Assembly: GCA_949752745.1 (NCBI GenBank)
Contig: OX457027.1
Span: forward strand, 85,361,936 to 85,425,935
From: Protula sp. h YS-2021
Lineage: Eukaryota; Annelida; Polychaeta; Sabellida; Serpulidae
DNA length: 64,000 bases
Reading direction: 5' to 3'
How positions within the stretch are numbered: position 1 is the stretch's first letter; each line of letters begins with the position of its first letter. The notes under the pieces are model-generated. The model saw only the letters and a program-made list of their open reading frames with translations, made no database searches and had not been told where the DNA came from. Below, piece by piece: positions 1 to 12,560 of the stretch. Both the position numbers and the translations under genes were made by a program.

Positions 1-3000
1 TTTCATAAAAAGTTCGTTAACAAATCATTTTGAGTTTGTGACGTAGTGACCTCGATGTTTGACCTTCTGGCGAGATGTTCCTGCTTTTAATAGAACGAGT
101 ATGCGCAACAGTGTACGCAGAATAGTTGTAGATAGGTAGATTAAGGCATTTTTGCTTGTGATTTCTGCTTAAATATATAAAAAAAATTTATTAGTCTTCT
201 TAAATCTACGAGCGCCTTGAAGTCCCAGAGAAATTAATTGAACATTGTAATGGGTAAAATTTGGGAACAAAGCGCAGGGTTTTGAGGTCTGGTAAATAAG
301 GGATGGTACTGTGGCAGTGATGTGATGAGTATTCCCTGTCACAAAAATGATAAACGGCTGAACGACAACCACCCCTGTCCACAGCTATTTAACAGCAAGA
401 TTTTACATATATTTATACATAAAATATTGCTATTAGATCACCAGATGAATATATATATATATATTCATCTGGTGAGAAGAATTTTCTAGATTCGTTGTTT
501 CATGTTAATTTAAAAGTGTTCTGATGCATGATTTTTTGTTCCGCCTTAGTTGCGAAATCTTGTCTTTTCCCCTAAATCTGAGGAAGTGCATTCTTGAAGG
601 GCTTGCGAAGAGTCACGTGGTTGCTAATGGCTGATTTCGCTAATGGATTTAAGAGGGTGAATCGGGTACGGAATCGTAAATGTGCCAGGTTAGGCCATGC
701 CACTGGCCTGGCCTAAATGATAAATAGCCTCATGAGCTTTTATCCCGGAACACACCTTTTCCCAAGCGTGCAAAATAGTTTGCTAATAACCATTATCTTA
801 TCGGCGCTGGCTGCGTTGTAATCTCGGCACTTTTTCTTCACCCCCGCCCCCTTCTGTCATGTCGCTTTGGTTTCCTCATTTAAAGCATATTAATCTTGTC
901 TTTGTCGTGGTGTGGTGCTATTTTTAATCTAATTTTCCATTAAGTTAAATTAATTTTGTGGAGTTATTTTTGTGGTGAGAAAAGGTAACCGGTTTACCTT
1001 GGAAAGTGTAAAAACTAGCACAGACGAATCTTGGTCTGTCGCAAGAGTTAATGTGTATTTGCGAAAAGGCAAGTGAAATTTTAAGTCCCGTGTTAGATCA
1101 GTATATTATTAGTAACACAAAAAATACGGGATTGATTTTTTTTTGAGAAACCAGTTGTGTATATTGTTTCGCCATTAGTTTACACATATTTACATGTGTT
1201 GGTGTGCTAAATGTATACCGAGTGCTTCGCTTGTTATGAATTATCCCTACTGCTGTGTTTCGCTACCTCATCTTCTATCCGCTACCTAAATTTTGATTAG
1301 AAGCTGAAATGGTTTCTTTTAGAAACTGCGGAGAGAATAATTTCACTTGGGGGATTAGTTCTACTTTTTTCTTCGAAGTTCGTGACTCAGTTCAAGTTCA
1401 TATTTCAAGTAGTTTTTTGAGCGGACACTTGCTAGTTAATCTCTGTTTGCCATCGTCATTCAGTTCAGATTTTTAAAAAAAATGCTTCGTAACTTTCTGT
1501 CTAGTAGTCACGTGGTTTCTGACTTATCACAGAGCGAGATAAAGGGTGTCCTTGCGTATTTTTTCCTTAAGAATATTTGAACTTCAAGCGATAGTATCGT
1601 TTGCACAAGGGGGCAATGCGAATGAAAAAAATCGTTCATTACATGACGATAGAGAGGTGGATTGGAATGGCCCTAGTATATTTGGGTAAAACAAATAAAA
1701 ACCTTCACTACCTCGGAGTGCCTAGCGCATCAAACCAAAGACTTGAGTTACTTTAAAGTAATAAAAAATTTACTTGAAAGTAATAAAAATTTTACTTAAA
1801 AGTATTGAAAGTTTTTTGTGTAGAACGTGACGAAGATTATTACAAAGTAATTATAGCATTTTGTTTTTTGATCATCCAGCTCCTCTGATGAGGAAGGATG
1901 TAAAAGTTGTTCGAGTAGCTCGTAAGTTGCCGATTTTGTTAATTATATAGCACCCAAATAAATCCATATACCTGCGAAATTTCGTTTCGATAAAATCTAT
2001 ATCATTTATCTACTCCCCCCCCCCCCCGCAGAACCATTGCGGCAAGGTGACTGATCAGATAAAAACTTGTTTATTGTGTCATCTACGGACGAAATTACAT
2101 GGCGTAGTGTTGAAATGAAAAGGGCGAAGGTAAATTCTTCCAGTTGGTTCGGATAGTATATAAATCTATTGGTGTGGTTTCGGAGTGTCCGCGCTTGTTT
2201 AGAAAGCTGTGGTTTATCATTGTCTTACCTGCGCTTTTTGGATAGAACATATAAATGTATATCGAAAACGAAACAACACAAGTATCGTTTGGTTTTTTTT
2301 TTTAGCTATTTGTTCTTTATTCGGTGTGTGTATTAAAGGAAATAATCAGAGCGCTTCGCTTAAGCAAAAAGCATGCAGTAAAAATGGGGCTGCAAATATG
2401 CGTGTATTACGATGGCCTACAAAAAATAAGTAGTGGGTGATACCACCTGAGGAAGACCTGTGTAGTCGGAGAGCGGGTTAAGACTGTGTTTGGGGTTAGG
2501 AAGAGGTGAAATGGTTACGCAACTCATCGTGTGAAATGTGTGTAGCGCGAGATGCCAGTTATCTGTGTCCGTGCGGATTAACAGGTCACTGTCCTGTCAT
2601 TTCGTTAGAGCTGAGGGGGGGGGGGGGATCTGTTTATTTCGAACTGGAGTCAAGGAGTTACTTGTGGTCAGACGTAGGCCATTTGCTGTGTTTTAGTTGG
2701 CTGTACAAAGAAAATAGAACTTAATGGAGGTTAGTGGGTGATGTATAACCGCGAGGAAGGGGGGTGGTACTGTATCAAAAGTTTTAGCAAATACCTCACG
2801 AAGTATTGTGGAAAATCCCCCCCCCCCTCTCCACCTATATAAGCATCAGTGGAGTGGGAATTTTCGGAGCCTGTTTTATTTTTGTCAAACACATGTTTAA
2901 ACAAAACACTAGACACTGTCGTTACGATGGACTACACCTTCACATATGTTGGTCCAGCGTTTTGGTCATAATATGATTAAATTTACACATTTTGTCAACT

Positions 3001-3442
3001 AATCCTTTTTTCTGTTTTTCCTGTCACCTAATGGCTTCTTGCTATTATGTACGCATTGTTGAAAAGAACTTGTATTATTTTTCATTTCAATCTTAAAAAC
3101 CTATAAACTTGTTTATTGTACAGTGTAGAGACTGCTTAATTAATTAATGAATTAATTAATTGTTTCACTTCTAAGTTATGTATAAACATGTTTTCACTTC
3201 CTTGTATGAGAAAAATTCTTTACTGAGGAAAATGACAAGTTATATTAATTCTTCTACGTCTCAGGGAACAAGCTGCAAGGGTAGTTACAACATTAGCTGA
3301 AAGGTTCTAAACCGAAATTTCGTAGTAAACTTCTTCATTCTCTATTCAAAATAGAGCCATTTCAAAGAAATTAAGATTGAAAAAAAAAAACAGGGCAGGA
3401 GATAGTGGTCAGAGCATTAAGTATTTTCATCGTTCCTCACGG
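1..3442. other. Non-coding stretch, no gene recognised
   Basis: I see no protein with recognisable domains on either strand. The stretch holds a perfect palindrome (438-475), three runs of 11-13 C or G (2015-2027, 2615-2627, 2817-2827) and AT-rich unique sequence. The short open frames here look like chance frames. It could be intron, UTR or intergenic DNA. Confidence 0.6.
438..475. repeat. Perfect 38-bp palindrome with AT core
   Basis: The 13-base arm TCACCAGATGAAT is followed by (AT)6 and the exact reverse complement ATTCATCTGGTGA. It would fold into a perfect hairpin or cruciform. Confidence 0.95.

Positions 3443-3518
<76 letters not shown>
3443..3518. repeat. (TA)n microsatellite, 76 bp
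   Basis: Uninterrupted TA dinucleotides. The open frame through it, reading alternating Tyr-Ile, is an artefact. Confidence 0.97.
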
Positions 3519-3521
<3 letters not shown>

Positions 3522-6500
3522 GCGGGGAGAGAAGTAATGCGCACGGAATATTATTATTTTTATTATTTTACGCAGATATTATCCAAATATGGAATATATC
3601 TTTATACGATTAATTTACATTCGTATCAGATTTGGCACTTGTCCTGGGTTCAGTTTGATTAACAGAAACAATTATAAATGTCTTTGCTTGGGTCAACATT
3701 TATTGTCAATTAGTCAAGTTTTTTTCTGTGTGTGCGTGTAATAGTGGGGGCGTATAATTTTCACTTTCCAGACTTTTTTTTTCTTTTGAATTACATAAAT
3801 TGTCAAGAAAGGTATGTGGGTTGTATTTTGCCGAGAGTCTGTTCACACAACCTTGAACATGTGTAGAAGTAAAGGTGCGTTTTGATTAAATCTTTGCAAG
3901 GCTTGAAATAGCCTTTCCTTGGCCCTTGGCGCGAATGTTTCAATAGTGGCTTTAATTTCAAACCCTGAAAGTATGTTGTGCTAGGCTAAGCTTTGGTTAA
4001 TGTCATATTAGATGAAAGTGATGTTTTTTTTCTTGTTGTAAGGGATTCAAATTAGACAGGTTTTTTTAATGCTTTATGAAAAGACAAACAACAATCTTCT
4101 CGTTGCTTTCTGTAATGCTGTGCCTTCGTGTTTCACATGGCTTCAAATGTGCGCGTATACGCCAAGCTAACAAGCCATGGCCGTACAATGTACTCGTTCA
4201 AGTTGACGCTGAAAATTGAGAAGCTTATCAGCGGATTGAATTGCTTTAAACCTCTGTTAGTGTGAGTTTTTTTTTTCTCATGTTTTGTTGTTAAAATGCA
4301 CGGTTTATAGTACAGGCATAGTGTTTGTGTTTCGTGTTGATTGTCAGCAATTGACACAGATTTTTTGCTGTTTTTTTATTGACTCGGAAAAAAGGATTTT
4401 TTTCATGTATTGCAGAGTAATGCTATACTTTGTTTCGATGTGTTAAAATTGCATATATATATATATATATATACATATATATATACACATGTCGGCTGTT
4501 AAAAATAGCTAATTTTTTCTGTTTTTCAATTTTTTAATTTCTGGTGTTTTTTGGGGGGTTTGTTTTTATTGAAAAACATAAAAGCTTTAACGCCGAAGGC
4601 GAAAGAAAACTTTTGGTTTGATTTTAAATTAAAAAAAAAAAATGTTGTTTAGATTTAGTCAAATGGAGTAAGATTGTTAAGGGATCGGTGGTTTGTTGCA
4701 CTGTTTTCACCAACATTTTGTTATTTATTTTCGGTCACGGAGGGATGGTGACCTTGAGTGGGGCCACTGTCGCTGTCACCTCGCTACTTAGGGCATGTTG
4801 AATTTCGTTACCATGTGTGTGTGCTTTTCTTCTAAAGAAAACAACTACTTATATTTTATGCGTGCCAAAGTTCTATTCTAGCTTTATTCATTCAAAATGA
4901 AGCACAGTTTTGTTGGAGTTTGTTTTGAGTTCCAACTGAAAAAAAAATATGATTACCTCGGTGAATTTTTCTGTAAAGAAACAAAACGTTGAGATACCTC
5001 AGATATACCTCATTACAATGGAATTTGTTCACAACTATAAAGTTTGTTTTGTTATACGCTGTACACCTTTACACATGTAGCAACCTAAGAGTGAAAATAC
5101 CAAGTAGATCGAGTTTAAAAAAAAATGTATAAATTTGTATATTTCCGTTGTGTGATGAAGAGTAGAACTAAAAATTTCTAACATTTTGTTTTTTTTTCTT
5201 CTTTGCGACGATTAGGCAATAAACGGTACTCACGGCTTTATATCGCACTATAATGCTATTGTTTGTAGTTTACAACAAAACATGTTGCTATTTTTAGCAC
5301 TGTAGCTGTTTTGTGGGATGAGTTTTTGTTGGATTTTCCAGCTCTTATGTGAATCTTTTTTTCTGAGCGCATGATTGCGGTTGCTGGTGTTTTTAGCTTC
5401 GGAAGGGAATCGCTTACAAGCTAGAGATGTGTTGTTCCGAATGTGAGAATGTAAAATTGAACCTCCACACACCCAAAATTTCTCAGCCAAATATAATTTT
5501 CTTGTTGCCATGACAACGTGAAACGACCATCAAATTCTTACAAAAGTTGTCTTTCAATTTTTGTGTAATTTTATTTTGTAACTCTGGTCTGTGGAAAATT
5601 ATCACCAGAAAGTTAATTTCTGAAGAGTGGTGTTAAAAAAGATAGTACAGGAAATGAACAACAACAACAAAAATGGGTGACTTGATTTGTGCGCGATTTT
5701 TATCGCTCTTTTTACATCGGTTTGCATTGTAGATAGGCTTTACTGTTGGGGGTTGGGGGGGGGGGGCGTAAACAAAGAATTATGTGAAAGGAGTCACGTT
5801 TGAACATTAAGTGTTATTTCGCTTGATTGTATATGTTTTAATATCTGGAGTATTCCAAACTTTGTTGTGGGCTGTTCGCACTGCAATGATGCGTGACTGG
5901 TGGGTGCCGTTCGCAGTGGCCCAAGTGCGCATGCACAAACGCAGAAGAACCTTAAATCTTATTCAAGTTCTTTCTATGCATACACATTGAGAGTTCAAAG
6001 TGTGATATGGATATCAAACATCACCCACCCACACATCAACTCTCCAAGACTGCCTTCGCCTAATTTTGGGCGGGGTTGAGGGAACTTGTGGGGAGAAACC
6101 GAGCATCAAAATGTTTATGTCGATGTGGGTTGGTGATCACAAGTTTTCAGCAGACATGTTTCAAATTCAAGGAAGGGGAAAAATCCTTCCAGTCCTCTTC
6201 CTCCATGCGTTGCAGTGTGAACAGCTTGCATTCATAGCTAGTGTGTGTATAGGGCTTTCTAGCAACATTTCTACCTCAAAAACTAATAATAATAATAATA
6301 ATCATAATAATCATAATAATATATAGATAAAAAGTACGTTATATATAAATTCATCAGTTAATTTTACGCGTTGAAGCTTTCAGGTGTGATCAAGTTTCCA
6401 AAACTTTAAAGAAAATGCACGTTGTGTTGCTTTAAAGGATGACTACAAAACAGTGCTTTTGCTTCTTAATTCCACAATGCAATACTTGCATATGATTGGC

Positions 6501-6880
6501 TAATTTATAGAAAGGTGTTTTTCCTCAGTTACCCAAGACTAGAAGTTTTAAATGTCAGCATAATTTTTGCTAGAAGATGTTCCTGAAAAGCTTGAGAAAG
6601 AAGGAATGAAAAAAAAGAAGAAAGTTTTTTTTTCATTGTTGTCTGCTGTAACTGTTTGGTAACATTGCATGGCCTTTCATATTGTAATCGCCTGACGGAT
6701 CCAGTCACAGTATCCAGTGCAAAAGTATTGTTATGTGTTGAATAAACTATTAGATAAACCACCTGCGTGTGTTACTTAAGTGTTTTATCTGGTTTTCTCA
6801 ATCTTTGATGTTACATTTAACACTCCGTTATTCTCACATGGTATCAAAGATACCATATGAGGTTGAAATGCTTAGAATTC
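3519..6880. other. Non-coding stretch, no gene recognised
   Basis: AT-rich DNA without a supportable gene. It contains a broken TA tract (about 4454-4488), a 12-G run (5755-5766) and a short AAT/AATCAT run (about 6284-6322). Confidence 0.6.
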
Positions 6881-6889
6881 TTCACCTAT

Positions 6890-6942
6890 TTTTTTTTTTT
6901 GTTTTTTTTTTTTGTTTTTTTTTTTTTTTTGTTTTTTTTTAG
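6890..6942. repeat. Poly-T tract with scattered G
   Basis: About 50 bases of T interrupted by single Gs, just before the repeat cluster that leads into the satellite. A very similar tract lies at 63918-63952. It could be a reverse-oriented poly-A tail of a retroposed repeat. Confidence 0.8.
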
Positions 6943-6957
6943 TTTTCCGCCAAAATC

Positions 6958-7260
6958 TTGTTCGCGCTTCTCCTCCGAAACCGCTGGGCGTAGAAAGTTG
7001 AAACTTGGCACACGTATGTAGACCAACGTGAACTCGATCTGCGTCGATTTTCAGTGACCTAAAGCATTGCCTTCAAGGTCAAATTCAAGGTCAAAGGTCA
7101 ATTGCGGCCGAATTCTTGTTCACGCTTCTTCTCCGAAACGGCTGGGCGCAGAAAGTTGAAACTTGGCACACATACGCAGACTAATGTGAACTGGATCTGC
7201 GCTGAATTTCAGTGACCTTGAGCATTGTTTTCAAGGTCAAATTCAAGGTCAAATTTTAAA
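6958..7260 (+). repeat. Two-copy 157-bp direct repeat rich in AGGTCA
   Basis: CTTGTTCGCGCTTCTCC at 6958 recurs as CTTGTTCACGCTTCTTC at 7115, and both copies continue through the motif AGAAAGTTGAAACTTGGCACAC. Each ends in repeated CAAGGTCAAATTCAAGGTCAA. The second copy runs straight into the satellite, so it is probably the edge of the element from which the satellite expanded. Confidence 0.85.
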
Positions 7261-7261
7261 A

Positions 7262-10200
7262 AAGTAATAAATCGAAAACGGTTAGAGATAGAGCGATTCT
7301 GAGCGAATTTTCGACCCGAAGGGTATAACTTATCGCATAAAAGGATATCTCGGCGAGCTCGATCTGGTCGGGTGACGATCGACGTCGAAACCGGAAGTTG
7401 GGTAATATCTCGAAAACGGTTAGAGATAGAGCGATTCTGAGCGAATTTTCGGCCCGAAGGGTATAACACACTGTATAAAAAGTGTTCCCGGCGAGCTCGA
7501 CCCGGTCGGGTGACGATCGACGTGGAAACCGGAAGTTGGCTAATATCTCGAAAACGGTTAGAGATAGAGCGATTTTGAGCGAATTTTCGACCCGACGGGT
7601 TTAAAACAGTTGTATAAAAGGGTATCTCGGAGAGCGCGACCCGGTCGGGTGACGATCGACGTCGAAACCGGAAGTTGGGTAATATCTAGAAAACGGTTAG
7701 AGATAGAGCGATTCTGAGCGAATTTTCGGCCCGAAGGGTATAACACACTGTATAAAAAGTGTTCCCGGCGAGCTCGATCCGGTCGGGTGACGATCGACGT
7801 CGAAACCGGAAGTTGGCTAATATCTCGAAAACGGTTAGAGATAGAGCGATTCTGAGCGAATTTTCGGCCCGACGGGTTTAAAACAGTTGTATAAAAGGGT
7901 ATCTCGGCGAGCGCGACCCGGTCGGATGACGATCGACGTCGAAACCGGAAGTTGGCTAATATCTCGAAAACGGTTAGAGATAGAGCGATTCTGAGCGAAT
8001 TTTCGACCCGACGGGTTTAAAACAGTTGTATAAAAGGGTATCTCGGAGAGCGCGACCCGGTCGGGTGACGATCGACGTCGAAACCGGAAGTTGGCTAATA
8101 TCTCGAAAACGGTTAGAGATAGAGCGATTCTGAGCGAATTTTCGGCCCGAAGGGTATAACACACTGTATAAAACGTGTTCCCGGCGAGCTCGATCCGGTC
8201 GGGTGACGATCGACGTCGAAACCGGAAGTTGGCTAATATCTCGAAAACGGTTAGAGATAGAGCGATTCTGAGCGAATTTTCGACCCTACGGGCTTAACAC
8301 AGTTGTATAAAGGGGTATCTCGGCGAGCGCGACCCGGTCGGGTGACGATCGACGTCGAAACCGGAAGTTGGCTAATATCTCGAAAACGGTTAGAGATAGA
8401 GCGATTCTGAGCGAATTTTCGGCCCGAAGGGTATAACATACTGTATAAAAAGTGTTCCCGGCGAGCTCGACCCGGTCGGGTGACGATCGACGTCGAAACC
8501 GGAAGTTGGCTAATATCTCGAAAACGGTTAGAGATAGAGCGATTCTGAGCGAATTTTCGACCCGACGGGTTTAAAACAGTTGTACAAAAAGGGTATCTCG
8601 GCGAGCGCGACCCGGTCGGGTGACGATCGACGTCGAAACCGGAAGTTGGCTAATATCTCGAAAACGGTTAGAGATAGAGCGATTCTTAGCGAATTTTCGG
8701 CCCGAAGGGTATAACACACAGTATAAAAAGTGTTCCCGGCGAGCTCGATCCGGTCGGGTAACGATCGACGTCGAAACCGGAAGTTGGCTAATATCTCGAA
8801 AACGGTTAGAGATAGAGCGATTCTGAGCGAATTTTCGACCCGACGGGTTTTAAACAGTTGTATAAAAGGGTATCTCGGCGAGCGCGACCCGGTCGGGTGA
8901 CGATCGACGTCGAAACCGGAAGTTGGCTAATATCTCGAAAACGGTTAGAGATAGAGCGATTCTGAGCGAATTTTCGGCCCGAAGGGTATAACACACTGTA
9001 TAAAACGTGTTCCCGGCGAGCTCGATCCGGTCGGGTGACGATCGACGTCGAAACCGGAAGTTGGCTAATATCTCGAAAACGGTTAGAGATAGAGCGATTC
9101 TGAGCGAATTTTCGACCCTACGGGTTTAAAACAGTTGTATAAAAGGGAATCTCGGCGAGCGCGACCCGGTCGGGTGACGATCGACGTCGAAACCGGAAGT
9201 TGGCTAATATCTCGAAAACGGTTAGAGATAGAGCGATTCTGAGCGAATTTTCGGCCCAAAGGGTATAACACACTGTGTAAAAAGTGTTCCCGGCGAGCTC
9301 GATCCGGTCGGGTGACGATCGACGTCGAAACCGGAAGTTGGCTAATATCTCGAAAACGGTTAGAGATAGAGCGATTCTGAGCGAATTTTCGACCCGACGG
9401 GTTTAAAACAGTTGTATAAAAGGGTATCTCGGCGAGCGCGACCCGGTCGGGTGACGATCGACGTCGAAACCGGAAGTTTGCTAATATCTCGAAAACGGTT
9501 AGAGATAGAGCGATTCTGAGCGAATTTTCGGCCCAAAGGGCATAACACACTGTATAAAAAGTGTTCCCGGCGAGCTCGACCCGGTGGGTGACGATCGACG
9601 TCGAAACCGGAAGTTGGCTAATATCTCGAAAACGGTTAGAGATAGAGAGATTCTGAGCGAATTTTCGACCCTACGGGTTAAAAACAGTTGTATAAAAGGG
9701 TATCTCGGCGAGCGCGACCCGGTCGGGTGACGATCGACGTCGAAACCGGAAGTTGGCTAATATCTCGAAAACGGTTAGAGATAGAGCGATTCTGAGCGAA
9801 TTTTCGACCCTACGGGTTTAAAACAGTTGCATAAAAGGGTATCTCGGAGAGCGCGACCCGGTCGGGTGACGATCGACGTCGAAACCGGAAGTTGGCTAAT
9901 ATCTCGAAAACGGTTAGAGATAGAGCGATTCTGAGCGAATTTTCGACCCAAAGGGTATAACTTATCGCATAAAAGGATATCTCGGCGAGCTCGATCTGGT
10001 CGGGTGACGATCGACGTCGAAACCGGAAGTTGGCTAATATCTCGAAAACGGTTAGAGATAGAGCGATTCTGAGCGAATTTTCGGCCCAAAGGGTATAACA
10101 CACTGTATAAAAAGTGTTCCCGGCGAGCTCGATCCGGTCGGGTGACGATCGACGTCGAAACCGGAAGTTGGCTAATATCTCAAAAACGGTTAGAGATAGA

Positions 10201-10822
10201 GCGATTTTGAGCGAATTTTCGACCCTACGGGTTTAAAACAGTTGTATAAAAGGTTATCTCGGCGAGCGCGACCCGGTCGGGTGACGATCGACGTCGAAAC
10301 CGGAAGTTGGCTAATATCTCGAAAACGGTTAGAGATAGAGCGATTCTGAGCGAATTTTCGACCCGACGGGTTTAAAACAGTTGTTGAAAAGGGTATCTCG
10401 GAGAGCGCGACCCGGTCGGGTGACGATCGACGTCGAAACCGGAAGTTGGCTAATATCTCGAAAACGGTTAGAGATAGAGCGATTCTGAGCGAATTTTCGG
10501 CCCGAAGGGTATAACACACTGTAGAAAAAGTGTTCCCGGCGAGCTCGATCCGGTCGGGAGACGATCGACGTCGAAACCGGAAGTTGGCTAATATCTCGAA
10601 AACGGTTAGAGATAGAGCGATTCTGAGCGAATTTTCGACCCAAAGGGTATAACTCATTGCATAAAAGGGTATCGCGGAGAGGGCGACCCGGTCGGATGAC
10701 GATCGACGTCGAAACCGGAAGTTGGTTATTATCTCGAAAACGGTTAGAGATAGAGCGATTCTGGGCGAATTTTCGACCCAAAGGATATAACACACTATAT
10801 AACATTGTATCTCGGCTTCGAA
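7262..10822. repeat. Satellite array: 26 monomers of ~138.5 bp, 277-bp dimer
   Basis: The phrase GGTTAGAGATAGAGCGATT starts near 7280, 7418, 7556, 7695, 7833, 7972, 8111, 8249, 8388, 8526, 8666, 8804, 8943, 9081, 9220, 9358, 9497, 9634, 9773, 9914, 10050, 10188, 10327, 10466, 10604 and 10742, a spacing of 137-141 bases. Monomers are of two main kinds. Type A carries CCGAAGGGTATAACACAC and GCGAGCTCGATCC; type B carries CCGACGGGTTTAAAACAG and GCGAGCGCGACCC. They alternate strictly from about 8.1 to 9.7 kb, which gives a 277-bp higher-order unit; near both ends the order is irregular and a third variant (TATAACTTATCGCAT) appears. The array is CpG-rich compared with its AT-rich flanks. Long minus-strand open frames run through it, but 277 is not a multiple of three, so they are not conserved as protein. 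Confidence 0.97.
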
Positions 10823-11081
10823 TTTTCGAGCCTTCGGAGTTAAAACAATTCTAGTGGTGTTTTTGTTTAAAAAGATTTGTCTGAATGTGAAAAGTGCTTT
10901 CAAATTCTTTTTTTTTTATTAATAAGCCCCCGACAACACGTTTAGTGTAAGCTCCATGATTCTTTATTTCGTCTTTAAGTTTCCCAATGTACCCCAATAT
11001 ACCATGTGAGACAATTGCGCTCGCGCAATTAGCTTCTAGTTTAAAATAAGGATACATCAAACAAATAAGAAGCTACACGCG
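10823..11081. other. Right flank of satellite
   Basis: Short non-coding spacer. It contains the stem-loop AATTGCGC-TC-GCGCAATT at 11013-11030. No gene seen. Confidence 0.6.
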
Positions 11082-11480
11082 TAATAAGCTTTTGTCAAGA
11101 ATTTGTCGAAAAGTTGGACAGGAGACCGACTAATTTGCCTTGCCAATTTGATTATGTCCAGTTTAACGAATTCCAATCAAAAATGGGTCAACATTTTGTC
11201 AAAAACTTGTCATTATTTCTTCATACTAATAATTCGTGAATAATTTGTCAGAAACTCGCCAGTTCGAACTTGTCAGTTCGTCAAATCGATTGGCGATCCT
11301 AAACTCGCAACCTGACGAACCTAACTCTACAATGTAAATTTGTCAAAAATTATCTTTGCCACTGGCTTGTCATTTTCTTGTCATGTATTCATCAAACCGT
11401 AATTTGCAGTTTGTCAGCATATCTTGTCACAAATTCGTCAAAATTTCTTTGACAAGTGAGTGACGAACTACCCGAATAAA
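11082..11480 (+). repeat. TTGTCA-rich repeat block, copy 1
   Basis: About 400 bp packed with TTGTCA, ATTCGTCA and AACTTGTCAG motifs. It begins at TAATAAGCTTTTGTCAAGAA and ends near GACGAACTACCCG. A diverged copy starts about 605 bases downstream. Function unknown; probably the interior of a non-autonomous repeat. Confidence 0.8.
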
Positions 11481-11685
11481 GAATATTAGACAAAATCATT
11501 AGGATTTGAAAACGTATAATAACACCAATGTCTGACATTGTGGCCAGCCAAGTTCTAGTTAAGTACAATAAGAATGTCTAGGGACATTGTTGCCAGCCCC
11601 TAACATTAATATCTAATCAAACTAGAGTGGCCAGTGCACACCAACATCAGTGTGCCCGAACATGTCAAACACATTATTACACACA
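11481..11685. other. Spacer between the two TTGTCA-rich copies
   Basis: Contains GTCTGACATTGTGGCCAGCC and GTCTAGGGACATTGTTGCCAGCC, themselves a short imperfect direct repeat about 52 bases apart. No gene. Confidence 0.5.
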
Positions 11686-12108
11686 TAATATGCCTTTGTC
11701 AAGAATTTGTAGAATTGACAAGAGACTGCCTAATTTGCCTTGTACATTTGACGATGCCATTTCCAACATAAAAATTGTTAATACTTCGTCAAAAATTTGT
11801 CGCTAATTTATCAGATTACAGTTGTCATTAATTCGTCATGCCAATAATTCGTCAACAGTTTGTCAGAAACTTGTCAGTTCGAGCTTGTCAATTTGCCACA
11901 AGTTCGTTAAAACTTCGTCTAATTGATTGACGACCCGAAAGTGGTCAACTTGATGCCTTGCCGAACAATGCAAATTTGTCAAAAATTTGTCTCTGTCACT
12001 GGCTTGTCATTTTCTTGTCATATCTTTGTCAAATCCCATTTTGCAGTTTGTCAATATCTTGTCACATATTCGTCAAAATATCTTCGACAAGTGATTGACG
12101 AATTATCC

Positions 12109-12109
<1 letters not shown>
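11686..12109 (+). repeat. TTGTCA-rich repeat block, copy 2
   Basis: This is the same order of motifs as copy 1 (CTTTGTCAAGAATTTGTAGA, GAGACTGCCTAATTTGCCTTG and later GACAAGTGATTGACGAATTA). It runs straight into a TA microsatellite. Confidence 0.8.

Positions 12110-12174
<65 letters not shown>
12110..12174. repeat. (TA)n microsatellite, 65 bp
   Basis: Uninterrupted TA dinucleotides bounded by the TTGTCA-rich repeat; a 14-G run follows at 12211-12224. Confidence 0.97.
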
Positions 12175-12176
<2 letters not shown>

Positions 12177-12309
12177 TGTGACCCGATGTCGGGCTACTTT
12201 TATCCCATTTGGGGGGGGGGGGGGAGCTACGTAACCTGACTTGTGGGTGTCTTAATTTCTACATACGTCTAAGTGCAAGTTTTGCCATGTGGAATGTGCT
12301 ACTATAAAC

Positions 12310-12560
12310 TGCACTTACACTTTACGTCTTTTTTATCCGAGTCTGGAAGGTGGTCACTGCACAGGTTTTACTGTGAATCTTTTTCATCCGGGTTACGACA
12401 AGCAGGCTTTAATGTTTGTCTTTTCACCCGATTCTGGGAGGTTGACGCTAAAAACAGGCTTTACTATACGTCTTTTTATTCGGATCTTGAAGGTTGTCGG
12501 TACAAATAGGTTTTACCGTAGTGTTTTTATCCGGGTCTGAAAGGTGGTCACTACATCGCC
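12310..12560 (+). repeat. Minisatellite, ~52-bp unit, ~5 diverged copies
   Basis: The unit reads roughly CTTTTTATCCGGGTCTGGAAGGTGGTCACTACA..GGTTTTAC. The GGTTTTAC/GGCTTTA landmark recurs at about 12364, 12415, 12467 and 12509. The same unit occurs in reverse complement at 63507-63800. Confidence 0.85.

Noticed and set aside
3405..3662. Open frame with a (YI)n tract
   Set aside because: Translation of a TA microsatellite; the same applies to 11923-12234.
7262..10822. CRISPR-like array of repeats and spacers
   Set aside because: Both halves of the unit are conserved, so there are no unique spacers, the unit is too long, and the DNA is animal.
7209..10903. Long overlapping minus-strand open frames with a repeating SLRIALSLTVFEILANF-like peptide
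   Set aside because: They come from translating the satellite. The 277-bp dimer is not a multiple of three, the frame rotates between copies, and no start or codon pattern is conserved.
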